Assembly (NCBI RefSeq): GCF_000247815.1
Contig: NC_021675.1
Location: 62,550,462-62,614,461, forward strand
Source: Ficedula albicollis
Taxonomy: Eukaryota; Chordata; Aves; Passeriformes; Muscicapidae
Length of the DNA: 64,000 nt
Direction: 5' to 3'
The translations under genes were made by a program, and so were the position numbers. Below the pieces are notes generated by a model that was not told the DNA's origin, did no database searches, and worked only from the letters and a program-made list of their open reading frames with translations. This document shows, piece after piece, positions 10,540 to 22,147 of the stretch. Position 1 is the first letter of the stretch, and the number at the start of each line of letters is the position of its first letter.

Positions 10540-11686
10540 CTACAGAAAAGAAATGCTAAATGTATGTTGGTTTTAAAACCATATTTTACACTGATATATT
10601 CCACCCAAAAATAGATAGCCACTCTTGAATCTTTTTGAAAAGAAATGCTAAATGTATGTTGGTTTTAAAACCATATTTTACACTGATATATTCCACCCAA
10701 AAATAGATAGCCACTCCTGAATCTTTTTATATATGTATTTTGCATATATCAGCTTTTGCGAGTTTTAGGCACATAAATAGGGTTTTCCCTTTAAGATTAC
10801 AAATATTCATCAAATATTTCTTAAACAGTAAAAGTTGTCCTCCAAATAAAAATTAAAATAATCAAACAGTGAAGCACAGCAAGTATTTTTTAAAAAGGAG
10901 AGCAGATTATTTTTTTATATTTTAGACCTTTCACATAACAGTTACTATTTAAATACATCCTCTAAGATTCAATTTCTAGAAGTGAGAAAAAGGTAAGTAT
11001 ATACATGAATATTTACAGTCGAAACCACTCATTTTTAACTTGTTTACTTTGAAATACCCACATCACAAAAATAATGAAAAATCCACCAAGTTGAGCCCAC
11101 AGCTCTTAAGGGTGGTGTTCAGAAAATACATTGTTTGAAGTCAGTAGAAAGTAGAAGAAAAAACCTCATTAGTAGACAAAAGAGTTAAGAGAGACTTGGA
11201 AGATTAAACTGTTTCCACCACATAAATCTGACTAGATTTGGCTGTGGTGTAGACAGAAGTGTTGCCAACCTGTACAAAGTTCAAAATTCATCCAAATTGC
11301 CTGACCAATGTAGGATTCCCTCAAAAGGATGAGATGGAGATTCTCATAATTTGTGAACAAACATGGGAGCCCTACCCTTAGAGCAGCACATAATCTAAGT
11401 TATTTAGAAGCACAGTCTTGGTTGGTGGAGGTGCATTTCCATGCACTGGGCTACCACTGCTGGCCATTTCCAACATCCAAGATACCTTACCTCATTCTTA
11501 CAGAGCTGCCTCTGCACTTTGCTGCAATTTAAGCATATCCAATACCTCAAATTTAGATCATCTCACCCCATTTTAGTGATGTCACAGCACACAGATGAAG
11601 CACAGCTCCATTAATTTCAATAATCTTGAAGGAATAATAGTTTTTGAAGAAGCAACACAAGGTACTGAAATACAACATTGACTTAC
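10540..11686 (-). other. RGS12: RGS12 intron (1.1 kb) with duplicated 3' end
   Basis: The last part of this intron, just upstream of the acceptor, contains the two-copy 92-bp tandem duplication at 10545-10728. The rest is AT-rich and has no feature I can support. Confidence 0.8.
10545..10728. repeat. 92-bp tandem duplication at an RGS12 splice acceptor
   Basis: Copies 10545-10636 and 10637-10728 differ at one base (CACTCTTGAA versus CACTCCTGAA). On the minus strand the unit ends with GCATTTCTTTTC, which in the exon-proximal copy forms the pyrimidine tract of the acceptor at 10540. Confidence 0.95.
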
Positions 11687-11779
11687 CTCTTTCTTATCAT
11701 GTGCAGGTACATGGTTAAAATATTCACAGGCCTGCCAAAATAAAATATTTTCTTCACTAAATTCTTTCCGTAGAAATTC
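11687..11779 (-). CDS. RGS12: RGS12 coding exon: RGS-domain core (31 codons)
   Basis: Acceptor CCCCCTAG ends at 11780 and donor GTAAGT begins at 11686. The 31 codons read EFLRKEFSEENILFWQACEY then FNHVPAHDKKE. EFLRKEFSEENILFW is the diagnostic RGS box core. In structures of RGS-Galpha complexes, the Asn of the EEN motif contacts the Galpha switch residues that position the catalytic Gln, so GAP activity should be retained. Both ends are phase 0. Confidence 0.97.
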
Positions 11780-14700
11780 CTAGGGGGAAAAGAAAGCAAA
11801 TAAATAAATGCCTCAAAGAAAAGTTACTTGCCAGCTTTAACAACATATTTATAATGCTTGAAAATTTTGCACAAAGGTATGTTTTTTCAGTCTCACACTC
11901 CAGTTTTCTTCTAAAGTAAAAATCAATGTATGTCCAATACATACCTGGTGCTCCCCCTCTTTCTCTTTTCTTTTTAAATCCATATAACTGAGAAGAATAC
12001 ATCAAATTAAAATCAAATAATTTTCAAGTACAAAGTTTGAAATATCATGTATCTCTTAATACAATATCAAGTAGTAAGTAGTGCTTAAACTGGTGAACAG
12101 ACTTTTAACAAAAATTTAAATAGTTTATAAACTAGATTTAAAAGTGACACAGTAAACTGTCTTTTATTGCAGTGCTGCTGATATAACAGAGTAGATGTTT
12201 ATCAAGAAGTGCCCATAATCAATTCTGGATTCATTACAGTGTCTTTTTGTATCACATGCCAACTATAAAAGAAAAATCTTTTATCACTGTCCACTGTGTT
12301 TGATATGCTTATGTAATTTCTCTTTGGAAAATACTGAGAGGATTAAAAAAAAAAAAAAAAAAAGTATCTCCCAGTACAACACACAATAAAGAGGATATTT
12401 ATATTACAGCATCCTAAAGTCCAAATGAACACTGGTACTCATTCAGTTGGAAAATTCTACAAGAACAGACTGTTCCATATTCAAATATGTATATAATTCA
12501 ATATTCTCTCAGCACATTAAAAGCATTTTAACCATCACGGTAAAAATGAAGATATTAAAAAAAAATAACTCGATCCACCACAACCTTCACTCAATTGTCA
12601 CATGGGTACCAGTGAAGCTTCCTGATCATACAAAGCAGCCTCAGAAAGCTGTGTAAGAAGAGCCTCCACAGAAATAAACTTAAGTTCATTTGTGCCTTTC
12701 AGTTTACATAGAGTTCAGGGAGTCCAGCTGTAAGAAAGCAATTGAGAAACTACAATACATGGAATCTAAATACCCAAGCAAGCTCTGAATTTAAAGTTCT
12801 TCAGATACATAAGCTGAGACACCAAACACATAAAAGACAATCCAGAGAGCAGTCAGGGGAACATTTCTGCACTTTACATGTAATTACATATTAAAAGAGA
12901 ATCAAATTAGTGAGCAAGAACTGGAACACAACTGCTTACTTCCCCCTTGGCACATTCCCTGTGAATTAGAGTCCATCTCCCACTTGCTTCCTTGTGGCCA
13001 CAGGATTTGGGCACAGCTGGCTGTCCAACAACCCAGCTTCACCAGGAGCCTGAGTGGTGAAGCACTCCAGCACAGCTGGAGCATCAGGCAGTTGTTGGGA
13101 ATGGCTGGGAAGCTGCAGAGGCTGGACTGAACCCCTGGAGAGGGGAAGCTGCAAACTGCTCCCTCACCTCCTGGCTGACTGCTCTAAGCAGCAGCTATTA
13201 TGCAAAGCGTGAGTATTTGCAAAACATGCAAAATCTCTCCTTCTTAGAGAGTAATTCCTGCTCTGTGACAAAGCTGTCCTCAGGAAAGGCAGATGCTGGA
13301 TCCCAAAGGCACCAAGACACTGGCTATGGAACCATGAACTAAATGCTGGTGTCTCAGTGCTCCTGGATACTGGCAGCAATCTGTAACTGCACAGTGTTAT
13401 GGCAATCAGGTTAAGAAATCTAAGCAATGGCTCTGGACATCTCTTGGGTCTCAAGAAAATGCTGATGCACATAACAAACTTTAACATTCCCTAATTGTTT
13501 TTGAAGTGGGTATTTCTTTAAGACATGCACTTCTGCAGTGTTTATAAAAAGAAGTTCTAATTAAAGTAAAATGGGGGGGAGAAAGTAAAACTTGCAGAAT
13601 ATCTGAGGTTGGCTTTTGCTGAAATGAAGTGTACCTTTAACCTTTTAATCTGGAAATTTATTAGAACTATATGAGCTACTTTTTATAATGTAAGTTTTGA
13701 AGTATCATAGCAGCTAAAAATTTAATGCAGCAATTTCATAACTGTACACAAGTTTAGGAGGTTTACAAGTAATTAGAACTAAGTCAGCTGAACTTTCAGT
13801 AGCAGCCCCATGAACTACATCATTTTTCAGATGGACTGTAACATCAGATCAGAACTGTAATTTTTCTTCCAGCCTGACAAGAAGTCTCAGTATGAAAGTT
13901 ATTAACTATGAAACATTTATAACTCTCAGACTACTCTGCTAAAACAAGGAACATAATATCCAGGATTTATTTTGCTTTCCTCTTCTCTGTTTCCATAAAC
14001 AGATGTTCACTGTTAATGTGGATTTTGGGTTCCCCCACCAGTTAACATGGAAATCTGTTTATTAATCATTGTGATCTCTTAATACTTTTGTATCAAGCAA
14101 GAGTCTGAGTTACTGCAGATTCCAATAATCTAACTCTCCTATACCACAGGTCTCATATTCTCATTGTGAAAATTATTTGGGCAGCACAAACTGTCTCTGT
14201 GTACACACTCAGAATCAGCAACATACTCTCAGTGCAACAAAGCAAAAGTATATACCCTGTTTCCTTGCATGCAAAATAGAGATGATGCTATTTACAACAT
14301 CATAAATGTGCTGTGCAGAACAGCATTTATGTATTGAAAAGTATTTATGCTTCGCAAATACTCAGCATTACTCCTTCAAGTTGCAGTTTTAACCAGTGCT
14401 CTTAACTACCGTAACTACTTCCAAAAAGTATTTCTAAAACCTTTTGCAAGAAAATAAGCCACTCTATCCTTGAAAAAATCTTCTATGGGGCTTCTGACAT
14501 TTCAGGACATAGATGTGAATAACAACACATTCTTAGGAAACAACCAAAAGTACTTCCTTCTTCTTGTATAAAGGCTACAGATACAAAAAAGGCATTTTAC
14601 AAAATGAAGAAGCATTCTAGAAGTTCCCAGACAAAGCCAAATATAGTTTTCACCTGAAACTTCTGCTATGCAGAAATACATGGCAATCTGAATATTACTC

Positions 14701-14901
14701 TGAACTCTTGAACTCAGCTGTGAACCTGTATAAACTCAGAAAGATGCTCAGATAACAACAGAACACGAATGAACTTCTGTCTCTAGTCCTGTGCAAAGAG
14801 AGTGTGAAGAAGCAACAAAAAAAAACAAACAAAAAATCAGGAGAACTACTACAGTAGTATCAGGTATTTTGGAAAGCCTCTTATTGGCCCTCAAAACTCA
14901 C
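11780..14901 (-). other. RGS12: RGS12 intron within the RGS domain (3.1 kb)
   Basis: AT-rich intron with a run of 19 A at 12345-12363. A slightly GC-richer stretch at about 12930-13200 carries short open frames, but they have no splice support or recognisable domain. Nothing else is supported. Confidence 0.75.
12345..12363. repeat. Poly-A tract (19 A)
   Basis: Nineteen consecutive A. No retroposed gene is recognised on its 5' side. Confidence 0.85.
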
Positions 14902-15071
14902 CGAGAAATATTTAACACCAACAGAATCCTGAAGAAGACGCTCAAAGGAAACAGCCCAGCTTGCAACTCTCCTCTCTCGCAGCCGCCGGCAGCTCTGCAC
15001 GCTGGGGAGGCTGGCATTGCTACTCAGGCTGTTCTCACTGATGCAGTCTTTCAACTCAGTGCTATTCAGCT
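14902..15071 (-). CDS. RGS12: RGS12 coding exon: start of the RGS domain
   Basis: Acceptor TTTATTAACAG ends at 15072; donor GTGAGT starts at 14901. The 170-nt exon gives 2 nt completing the Glu codon plus 56 codons, ending AAA TAT TTC TCG at phase 0. It encodes the serine-rich ENSLSSNASLPSVQSCRRL segment, then RERRVASWAVSFERLLQDSV, the first helices of the RGS fold, with the conserved W-x-x-S-F-E-x-L-L pattern. The GC-rich patch around 14980-15000 lies inside this coding exon. Confidence 0.95.
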
Positions 15072-18000
15072 CTGTTAATAAAGGTAATTAAATCTGTCAA
15101 TAAAGTACTGCTCACTTTTATCCTTCACTATTGTTTATTTGATTTATCACATCTCCTGCTCAAGCTCACTGTGGTGCAGACTTCTAAATATCCCTCTCCA
15201 TTTTTATTAAGAGCACCTTAGAAAAAAACACCCCAAACACCTCTCAAGTTTCTTCTGTTCCACTGTAAAAAAATTTTATGCCAAATGGAAAAGAAGTATG
15301 CAGCTTACTAGAGATGGAATTTGTTTGAGAAAACTGAATTCACAATCAGTCAGAAATGGGCTGTGCTTCATAGGAACATTTTTATGATGTTCCTCATTTA
15401 ATCACTTAGAACAACTACAGCAATGAGTAATTTCAACAGAAAGGCCCTACTTTATACAATCTCCTTTCATGTTAGAAGTATTTGAAAGCACTTTGCATTT
15501 CCAAACTTCATGTTACAAAACATTACTGTTCCTCCCTGGAAGTAAGAGCTTTAACAAAATGCACCACTCAAAACCAGTTACAAGCATTGGGAAAAGTTAT
15601 AAAGACAGTTGTAAAGATAAGAATAAAAAAATTTTAGGAGTTCTGAAACTTCATTTTTAAACATATTCTTAGCTCAGAAATATTCACTAAGATGTAACAG
15701 TTAACTACTCTGAGTTTCTGTAAGCAAAGCCAATTTTTAAAACAAAAATAAAAAAAATATGAAGATACAGAATTAGATGAGGGAAGAACAAAACGTAAAA
15801 TTTTCAACAATGATAATATTTAAGGACACTAGTAACACATCAGATATATAAATAGTTTTCTTTGCCTAATCACCATACTAATCAAAGCTAATTACAAACA
15901 CTCAGCAAATAATGCCAAATTTTCTTATATAAATATTTATTTACTTTTTCCTTTAAAACATATGAAAGAGCATAACCAGGTATACTGCTAACTTCATTAG
16001 AGAAGACCTGTCACCACAGTGAAACTATTGTGAAAGAAGTGAATGTGAATCTGAAGAGAATGATATTTAAATTTATTATCTGAAGTATTTTGCTTTAACT
16101 CTGCAGGTGGATATGTTCTATTTTCCAGTCCAGAATATAAATAGACACCCACTTCTTGATAAATCTGGAACCGTTTCAGATACTGCCTCACTCCTGGAGG
16201 GTTCAATCCCCAGTGTTCTCCAGTGATGAATGATGAAAATTTCCTTGTTCCTGTCAGGCAAAGTCAGAAAGGCAAACTCATCCCACATACCAAAACCCTG
16301 AAACCTCCTTGGCTGGCAGAGAGAAATTAGGGAGCAGCCACACCAAGTAAGTGCTGAACTCTGGATCCTGGAGCCCCAGTGCCTTAGGACTCAGAAGGGA
16401 TGGGGAAGTGGCAGGCACAGCCATCATCAGCCAGTCAGCATCACCTCCCTCCCAGTGGCAGGCGTTCAATTTCCCCATGGCAGCAGGGAAACCAAACTGC
16501 AATTACAGCCTCCAGTGTTTACACCACTGGTAACTGCTAACTACCTTTAATTGTTACTAGCTGCCTGCTCTCTCCAGCTCCTCAAAGCTACAAAACTGCA
16601 CTGGGTTCTCCCTCCTCTGATACACTCCAGACTCTGGATATCCCAGGAAACAAATGAACCAAAATAAGACTCTATTTCCAACAACCAAAGAGCTACAGGC
16701 ACAGGACCTCCAATGTGTTAACACACATTAACCCAGCACAAAGGGATTACTCATTCCCAGTAAACTGTCTCAGTTCTAGTAGATTAAATTTAAGTAATTC
16801 AGACTTTTTTTTCAAAAATAACTATTTTAATTTATACTTAACCCTGGCACAGCTTTGGTCTGCCTTAATGAAGAAGTGCAGTCGGTTTGCTTTTAAAATC
16901 TGTAGAGTTTTCTGCTATTTGCTTGTCAAACTGAAAACAATACAGAAAAGGTTGTTTGCCAGAAAAGGCTTGGTTATTCTGGTTTCTTTTACCGTGCAGA
17001 TCATCAGTTGCAATTAGAACAGTTACAGCCTGGTGCAGATATACCATTTAGAACTGGAGAAAAAGAAAGGCAGATGTAAGGAAAAATACCTCCCTGACTC
17101 TAACATTAGTACCCAATTTAACCAAAACACACTTAAATGAAGACTGTATAAGGCATAATTCCTGCTCCACTCCTCCTGCAGAGGAATGTTTCTAATGCAG
17201 GACTCCAGCATCAGGTTTCCTGACTCTCCCAGCTCATGGATTCCCAGGTACAGACAGCCCACCCTGGAAAGCAAGAATGGAGAAACTTTTTAACCAGGTC
17301 ACACATTTCATCTAAGGAGTCCTCCATGATGATCAGCAGAGGAAACACAGAGCCCTGACTCCCACCCTCAAATGTTCTCACCATAGGGCTGTTTGTGCAA
17401 AGTGGACTCCTCCTCCTCCTTCTAAAGTATTTTTAAAAAGAAAAAGAGCAATTGGGAATCTCAGGATACTACAAATGCCTGCCTTCCTTTGCCACCGGTG
17501 AAAGCACCAGCTTATCTTGTATTACCTGTGAAAGGAGACTCCTTGATCAAACATTTCAAATCCCAGGGACCTAACTTTATTTTTGTTCAGCTTGATAGCA
17601 ACTATACCTACTGAGGAAAATCTACTTTGAGTGCAAACTCATTCAGTTTCATTTATTATATTTTGGAAATACAGAACTGACAAAGAATGGTATCTAAAAA
17701 ATCCTCAAAACCCAATGTTTTGCACTTTTTGTGTTTACACATTCCATAGAGGGTCTTAGTTTTATTTCTTTTACAAAAACAGCATTATGCAAGAAAATAT
17801 AGGCATTTAATCAATTCAGTCTTGAAAGTATTCAGGACAGGATGGCTTCAGAAGTTTTGGTTTAGATAATGTAAAGCCATAAGCCTGAATACAATAAATG
17901 AAAGCTATTTGGTATGCATTTGTATGGAGCATGTATACATTTTTCAGCCTATAAATACTGTTTATTGTTGTGAGTAACTAAGCACATTCCTCAAAATCAT

Positions 18001-21000
18001 AGGAACGCATTCAAATAATATAATTAAAATATTCTAGTTAATCACTAAACACATTACCTGGATAAAGCTGATAAGAACCACTGTGGTGCCACTTAACCAA
18101 ATACTTCAAGCCCTTCACTGAAAGCCATCCTTCTGAATCCATACCAAGTTCAGCTGAAACGTTCCGGAACCCATTGGGTGCAGATTAGTCTGACTGTACA
18201 GCACATTGTTCCTCTGCAATTTTGGGATGAGGGAAGCTAATGCATTTCCCCACAGCAATTCCTGGGAGCCTCTAACACCATTCTAAACAAATTGATTCCT
18301 TACCCTCGTGGCTTCAAGCAGAGGGAAGCAATAGTATACTTAACACAAAGCATTATAAAATGCTACATAAATAATTTAAAGAAAAGACCTTTTGCCACTG
18401 CTGCTAAAGGAACTTGAATTATTTATGCTACAGTGGAATACAGCTACAGTGAGCACACACCACCAGCAGAACTGACAAATAAGTCATATACCTGTTAGAG
18501 GAAATAATCCATCTGTATTTATATTGCAAAAAGCATAAACAGCATTTTGCTTTATTTTGCACTTCATTGCAAAATTTTTGCCTCACCTTCTTCAGTTACT
18601 TTTTAAAATACAGTTTTACATTATTTATTACTGCAAACATCAGACTCCTTTCAGAAAGGTCTTTAGGAACATGTTTCCTTACAAAAATTCTTTCCGAGTG
18701 ATGAACACTAAAAGCAAAAAAATCAGCAGAAACTACAGCAAAGTAGTATCTTGGGAAAAAAATACATGCATATAGTATCTGTTAGGCTGAAGTATTTGGA
18801 AATAACAGACTTCAGCTTTGTGGAACTGATCTCTGCAGGGAATAGCAGGTGAGAACTGACTCAGACATTCTCACTAGCTCAGATACCTCACCACCTCTGT
18901 CTGGGAGATGAATGATGATGGTACTTCTGTTAGAGATCCTCTGACCTTAAGGTTTTCCCTTTCTAAAGTGCCTTCCAGGTATAAATAGCCAAGTCAGACA
19001 TTAGCTGGGGACTATTGATCATCCCTGTGACAATTGAGATGGCACAGTGCTCAGAACATCAGGCACAGGCTGCATGCTGTGTACACACTCCCACTGCTCC
19101 CACAGCCAGCAGCACAGGACAGTTTCTGAGGTGGGAAGTAAGAGAAACCTGCTAATTACAGGTCGCTGTAGTAACATAAAATGGTTCCTGCCACTCCTAG
19201 AGCTGAGCTGCTGCAGATTAGTTAATCTACAGCACTAATCTTGCATCTAAGCATTATTACAGTTTGCATTCTGATTGTCTGCAATTCATTACACAAATCA
19301 ATTACAGTTAAGAGCTGCCACTGGTCAGCATGTCTGGAAACAGCACTAATTTACACGTTTGCTATCTTGTAATGGCCAAGTGCAGAGCTTGGGCTGATAA
19401 GAACATCCCAGCCTTGCACAAGCTGGGATGTAAAATAGCAAATAAACTCAACAAGGGGTAGATGGTTTCCAGGGCCAGGCTCTAATATAATATAAGCTAT
19501 ATGACAAATCTTCATTGACTTTGGAAAGAAAATGTACAAAGAACTGTTGTACCTCCCACCACACTGAAGAGATGTATATAAACACATAATTGCTTTTTAC
19601 ACATGAATTTTCTTCCCAAACTAGAGCATATCAACAGTAATCAGAGTATCTAGTTATATGTACAAATACTAGTAATAATAATACCAAGCAGGTAGAGACC
19701 TTAGAGCACCTTCCAGTAGCTGAAGGGGCTACAAGAGAGCTGGAGAGGGACTTCTGACAAGAGCAGACAAAGGGTAATGGCCATAAACTGAAGGAGGTAG
19801 ATTTAGATTAGATATAAGAAATTTTTCACTCTGACAGCAATGATAACACTGAAACAGGTTGCCCAGAGAAACTGTAATGTCCCATCCCTGGAAATGTCAA
19901 GGCCAGGTTGGATGGCAAAGGGGTTGGAACAAGTTGACCTTTACACTCCCTTCTAACTCAAATCATTCTGTGATTCTGTGCTGATAAAGATTTAGTCTAG
20001 GAAGGGAAGTATGCAGTGCTGTACTAATGGTTACACTGGTGAAAATTTCTCTGAAATAGAAAAAGCCTAAAATGTCTAAGTCTGTGGATCTATTTGCATA
20101 GTAGTAAGATCAAGGAAAACTGAAAAAAATTCAGTGCTGTGCCATACTCAATGAAAGTAAATGCTAGAAAATGTAATTCACACATGAATCAGAACTTTTT
20201 ACTCAATGCAGCCTGAAATGAATTATGAATTTATTTAATTTCACTTTTTCTGGTTACAGTCTCTCTGGCTCCTATTTTTCCAACCCATTATCTGGGTATT
20301 TATGCATTAATTCAATATTATTCAATATAGTTCAACTACCACTTTTTACACAAATTATACCCCTTCTCAAGTAGCATTTAGCAATGAAGAGAGAGTTTAT
20401 GTTCAATTCTGAACCAGTTAAAAATATAGGGAATACAACTCAGCAGAAAATTACAGATAACTTCTTGGCTGTTCTTTTACCTCTGTGACCTTACATGGCC
20501 CTTGGATTTCATGAGTTAAAAAAAACTGTATAGCATTAATTGTGAAAAGAGATCCTACAGATTTGGAATAAGACACAAGTCATATTGGTAGAACAGATAA
20601 TAAGTGGAATTTTTAAAATAAATTTTCAGCTGAAGGACAAAAATCTTGACATTATTATTGTATGAGTACTATTACAGGGATTTCCAAGTCTGGATAAGCA
20701 ACAAAAAGACTTTCATTAACACAGATCAAGAACCCTCATGGAGACAAGAACATTGCATTCTACCTAAAAAAGATCAATCAAATTTTTGGTCCTCAACAAC
20801 TGCATACACTGTCAGAAAGCCTGTGGTCTGCTTTGATTTTTATATCAAGCAGGTAACATGTGGGGCAAAAAAAATTATGTATTTTTCCCAGAAGAACACA
20901 TTTAAAGAACATTTTAGAAATAAAAAGAATAAACTCTATTATTTTCTGTTTTGTTGTTTTGTCATTTTGCAGACAAGACAGATACAACACACAGTCTACC

Positions 21001-22125
21001 TTCTCATCCAGACACAAGTACAGTAAAGCATTAGACTGTGTCAGCAGCAGAGAAGGAAAATACCTGACAAAGTCAGCCACTGGAAAATGGTTCCAGCAAA
21101 AGGACCAAAACTCAAGGGCAGTTTTATTCTTGCAAAGAATCAGAAATTAGGATATGAAGAAGTTTTGTAAATGGTATTGCTAATTTTCATTTACATTTGC
21201 ATGCAATATAAAAAAAAATCCTTACCATTCCAAATATGTTTTCCAATTTCACTGCCCTGATTACAACAACATAGCACAACACAATTACTGCAACACAGCT
21301 TGTTCCCTTTTGCCCTTTCTAATTAATAAATTTCGCTTGAAATGTTGTCAAAGAACAGCAAATGCAAAAATACATTGAGTTTCTCAGCAGGATCCTGCAG
21401 AGAAGACAAGGAGAAAAGCCATCTCCTGGATACCCTACACGATACAAATTCCTTTACTCCATTAAGGAAGCATTTTTAAACTGTTTCAATTAATTTCAAA
21501 ACTTCAGAGAAATCGCCTTCTAATGTTTAACAAAGAGTGTACAGCCTTTAAAACATTAAAGACACGTTAGAATCAAAACAAACCAGCTTATATGCAATAA
21601 AGAGAAGTTAACTTAGAAGTACTCCAGAAGTGCAAAAGCTCCATATTGGGATTTTACAAATATCAAATTACTTACCCCCTTCTCAAAAAGGATCACATTT
21701 AAGAAAGTTCAACCTCAACAAATGTACCAACAGTTTACAACGTAGAAGCTAGAGCATCTCTTAAAAAGCAAATGAGGTATATAAAGGACAATAAAACAGA
21801 GAATGAGATTTTATCTACCATCCAATTACACAGAAATCTACCAGCTCTGCCTCTATTATTATTATGAATGAAGAAGCCTAATTATAAAAAAAAGTCCATA
21901 TATAAGTGTACCATAAAAAATATTATGCAAATAAATCAGTGAAAGAATATGAACACAATCCTGCAATATTTTCACTGGCACAGTTCCCAAAAAGCAGCCA
22001 CAGAGTTCTGCACCACCTTGGACTTACATCTTCTAATATATCACATAATTTACCACGCATTACATTGCTTAATATGGAAAATTGATTATTTTTTGTTATA
22101 AAAGAAAAGACAAGTTTCAGCTTAC
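15072..22125 (-). other. RGS12: RGS12 intron (7.1 kb)
   Basis: AT-rich intron with one clear CR1 LINE 3' fragment at 19690-19980. I see no further exon or RNA gene. Confidence 0.8.
19690..19980 (+). mobile_element. CR1 LINE 3'-end fragment
   Basis: The segment follows the common avian CR1 3' end: AGAGAGCTGGAGAGGGACTT, then GGTTGCCCAGAGAAACTGT, CATCCCTGGAAATGTCAAGG, GGCCAGGTTGGATGG, and the terminal ATTCTGTGATTCTGTG octamer repeat. The usual stretch before the terminal GGTTGGAAC looks internally deleted. CR1 elements are 5'-truncated, so only the 3' end is present. Confidence 0.9.
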
Positions 22126-22147
22126 CTCCATCAGAAACAGTTGCTGA
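22126..22147 (-). CDS. RGS12: RGS12 microexon (22 nt: SATVSDG plus 1 nt)
   Basis: The acceptor tract CTTTTTTATTGCAG ends at 22148. The exon reads TCA GCA ACT GTT TCT GAT GGA G and is followed by donor GTAAGC at 22125. It encodes SATVSDG and the first base of a Glu codon completed by AG of the next exon, giving SATVSDGE as in mammalian RGS12. It enters at phase 0 and leaves at phase 1, so skipping it breaks the frame. It sits alone between introns of 19.7 and 7.1 kb. Confidence 0.93.
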
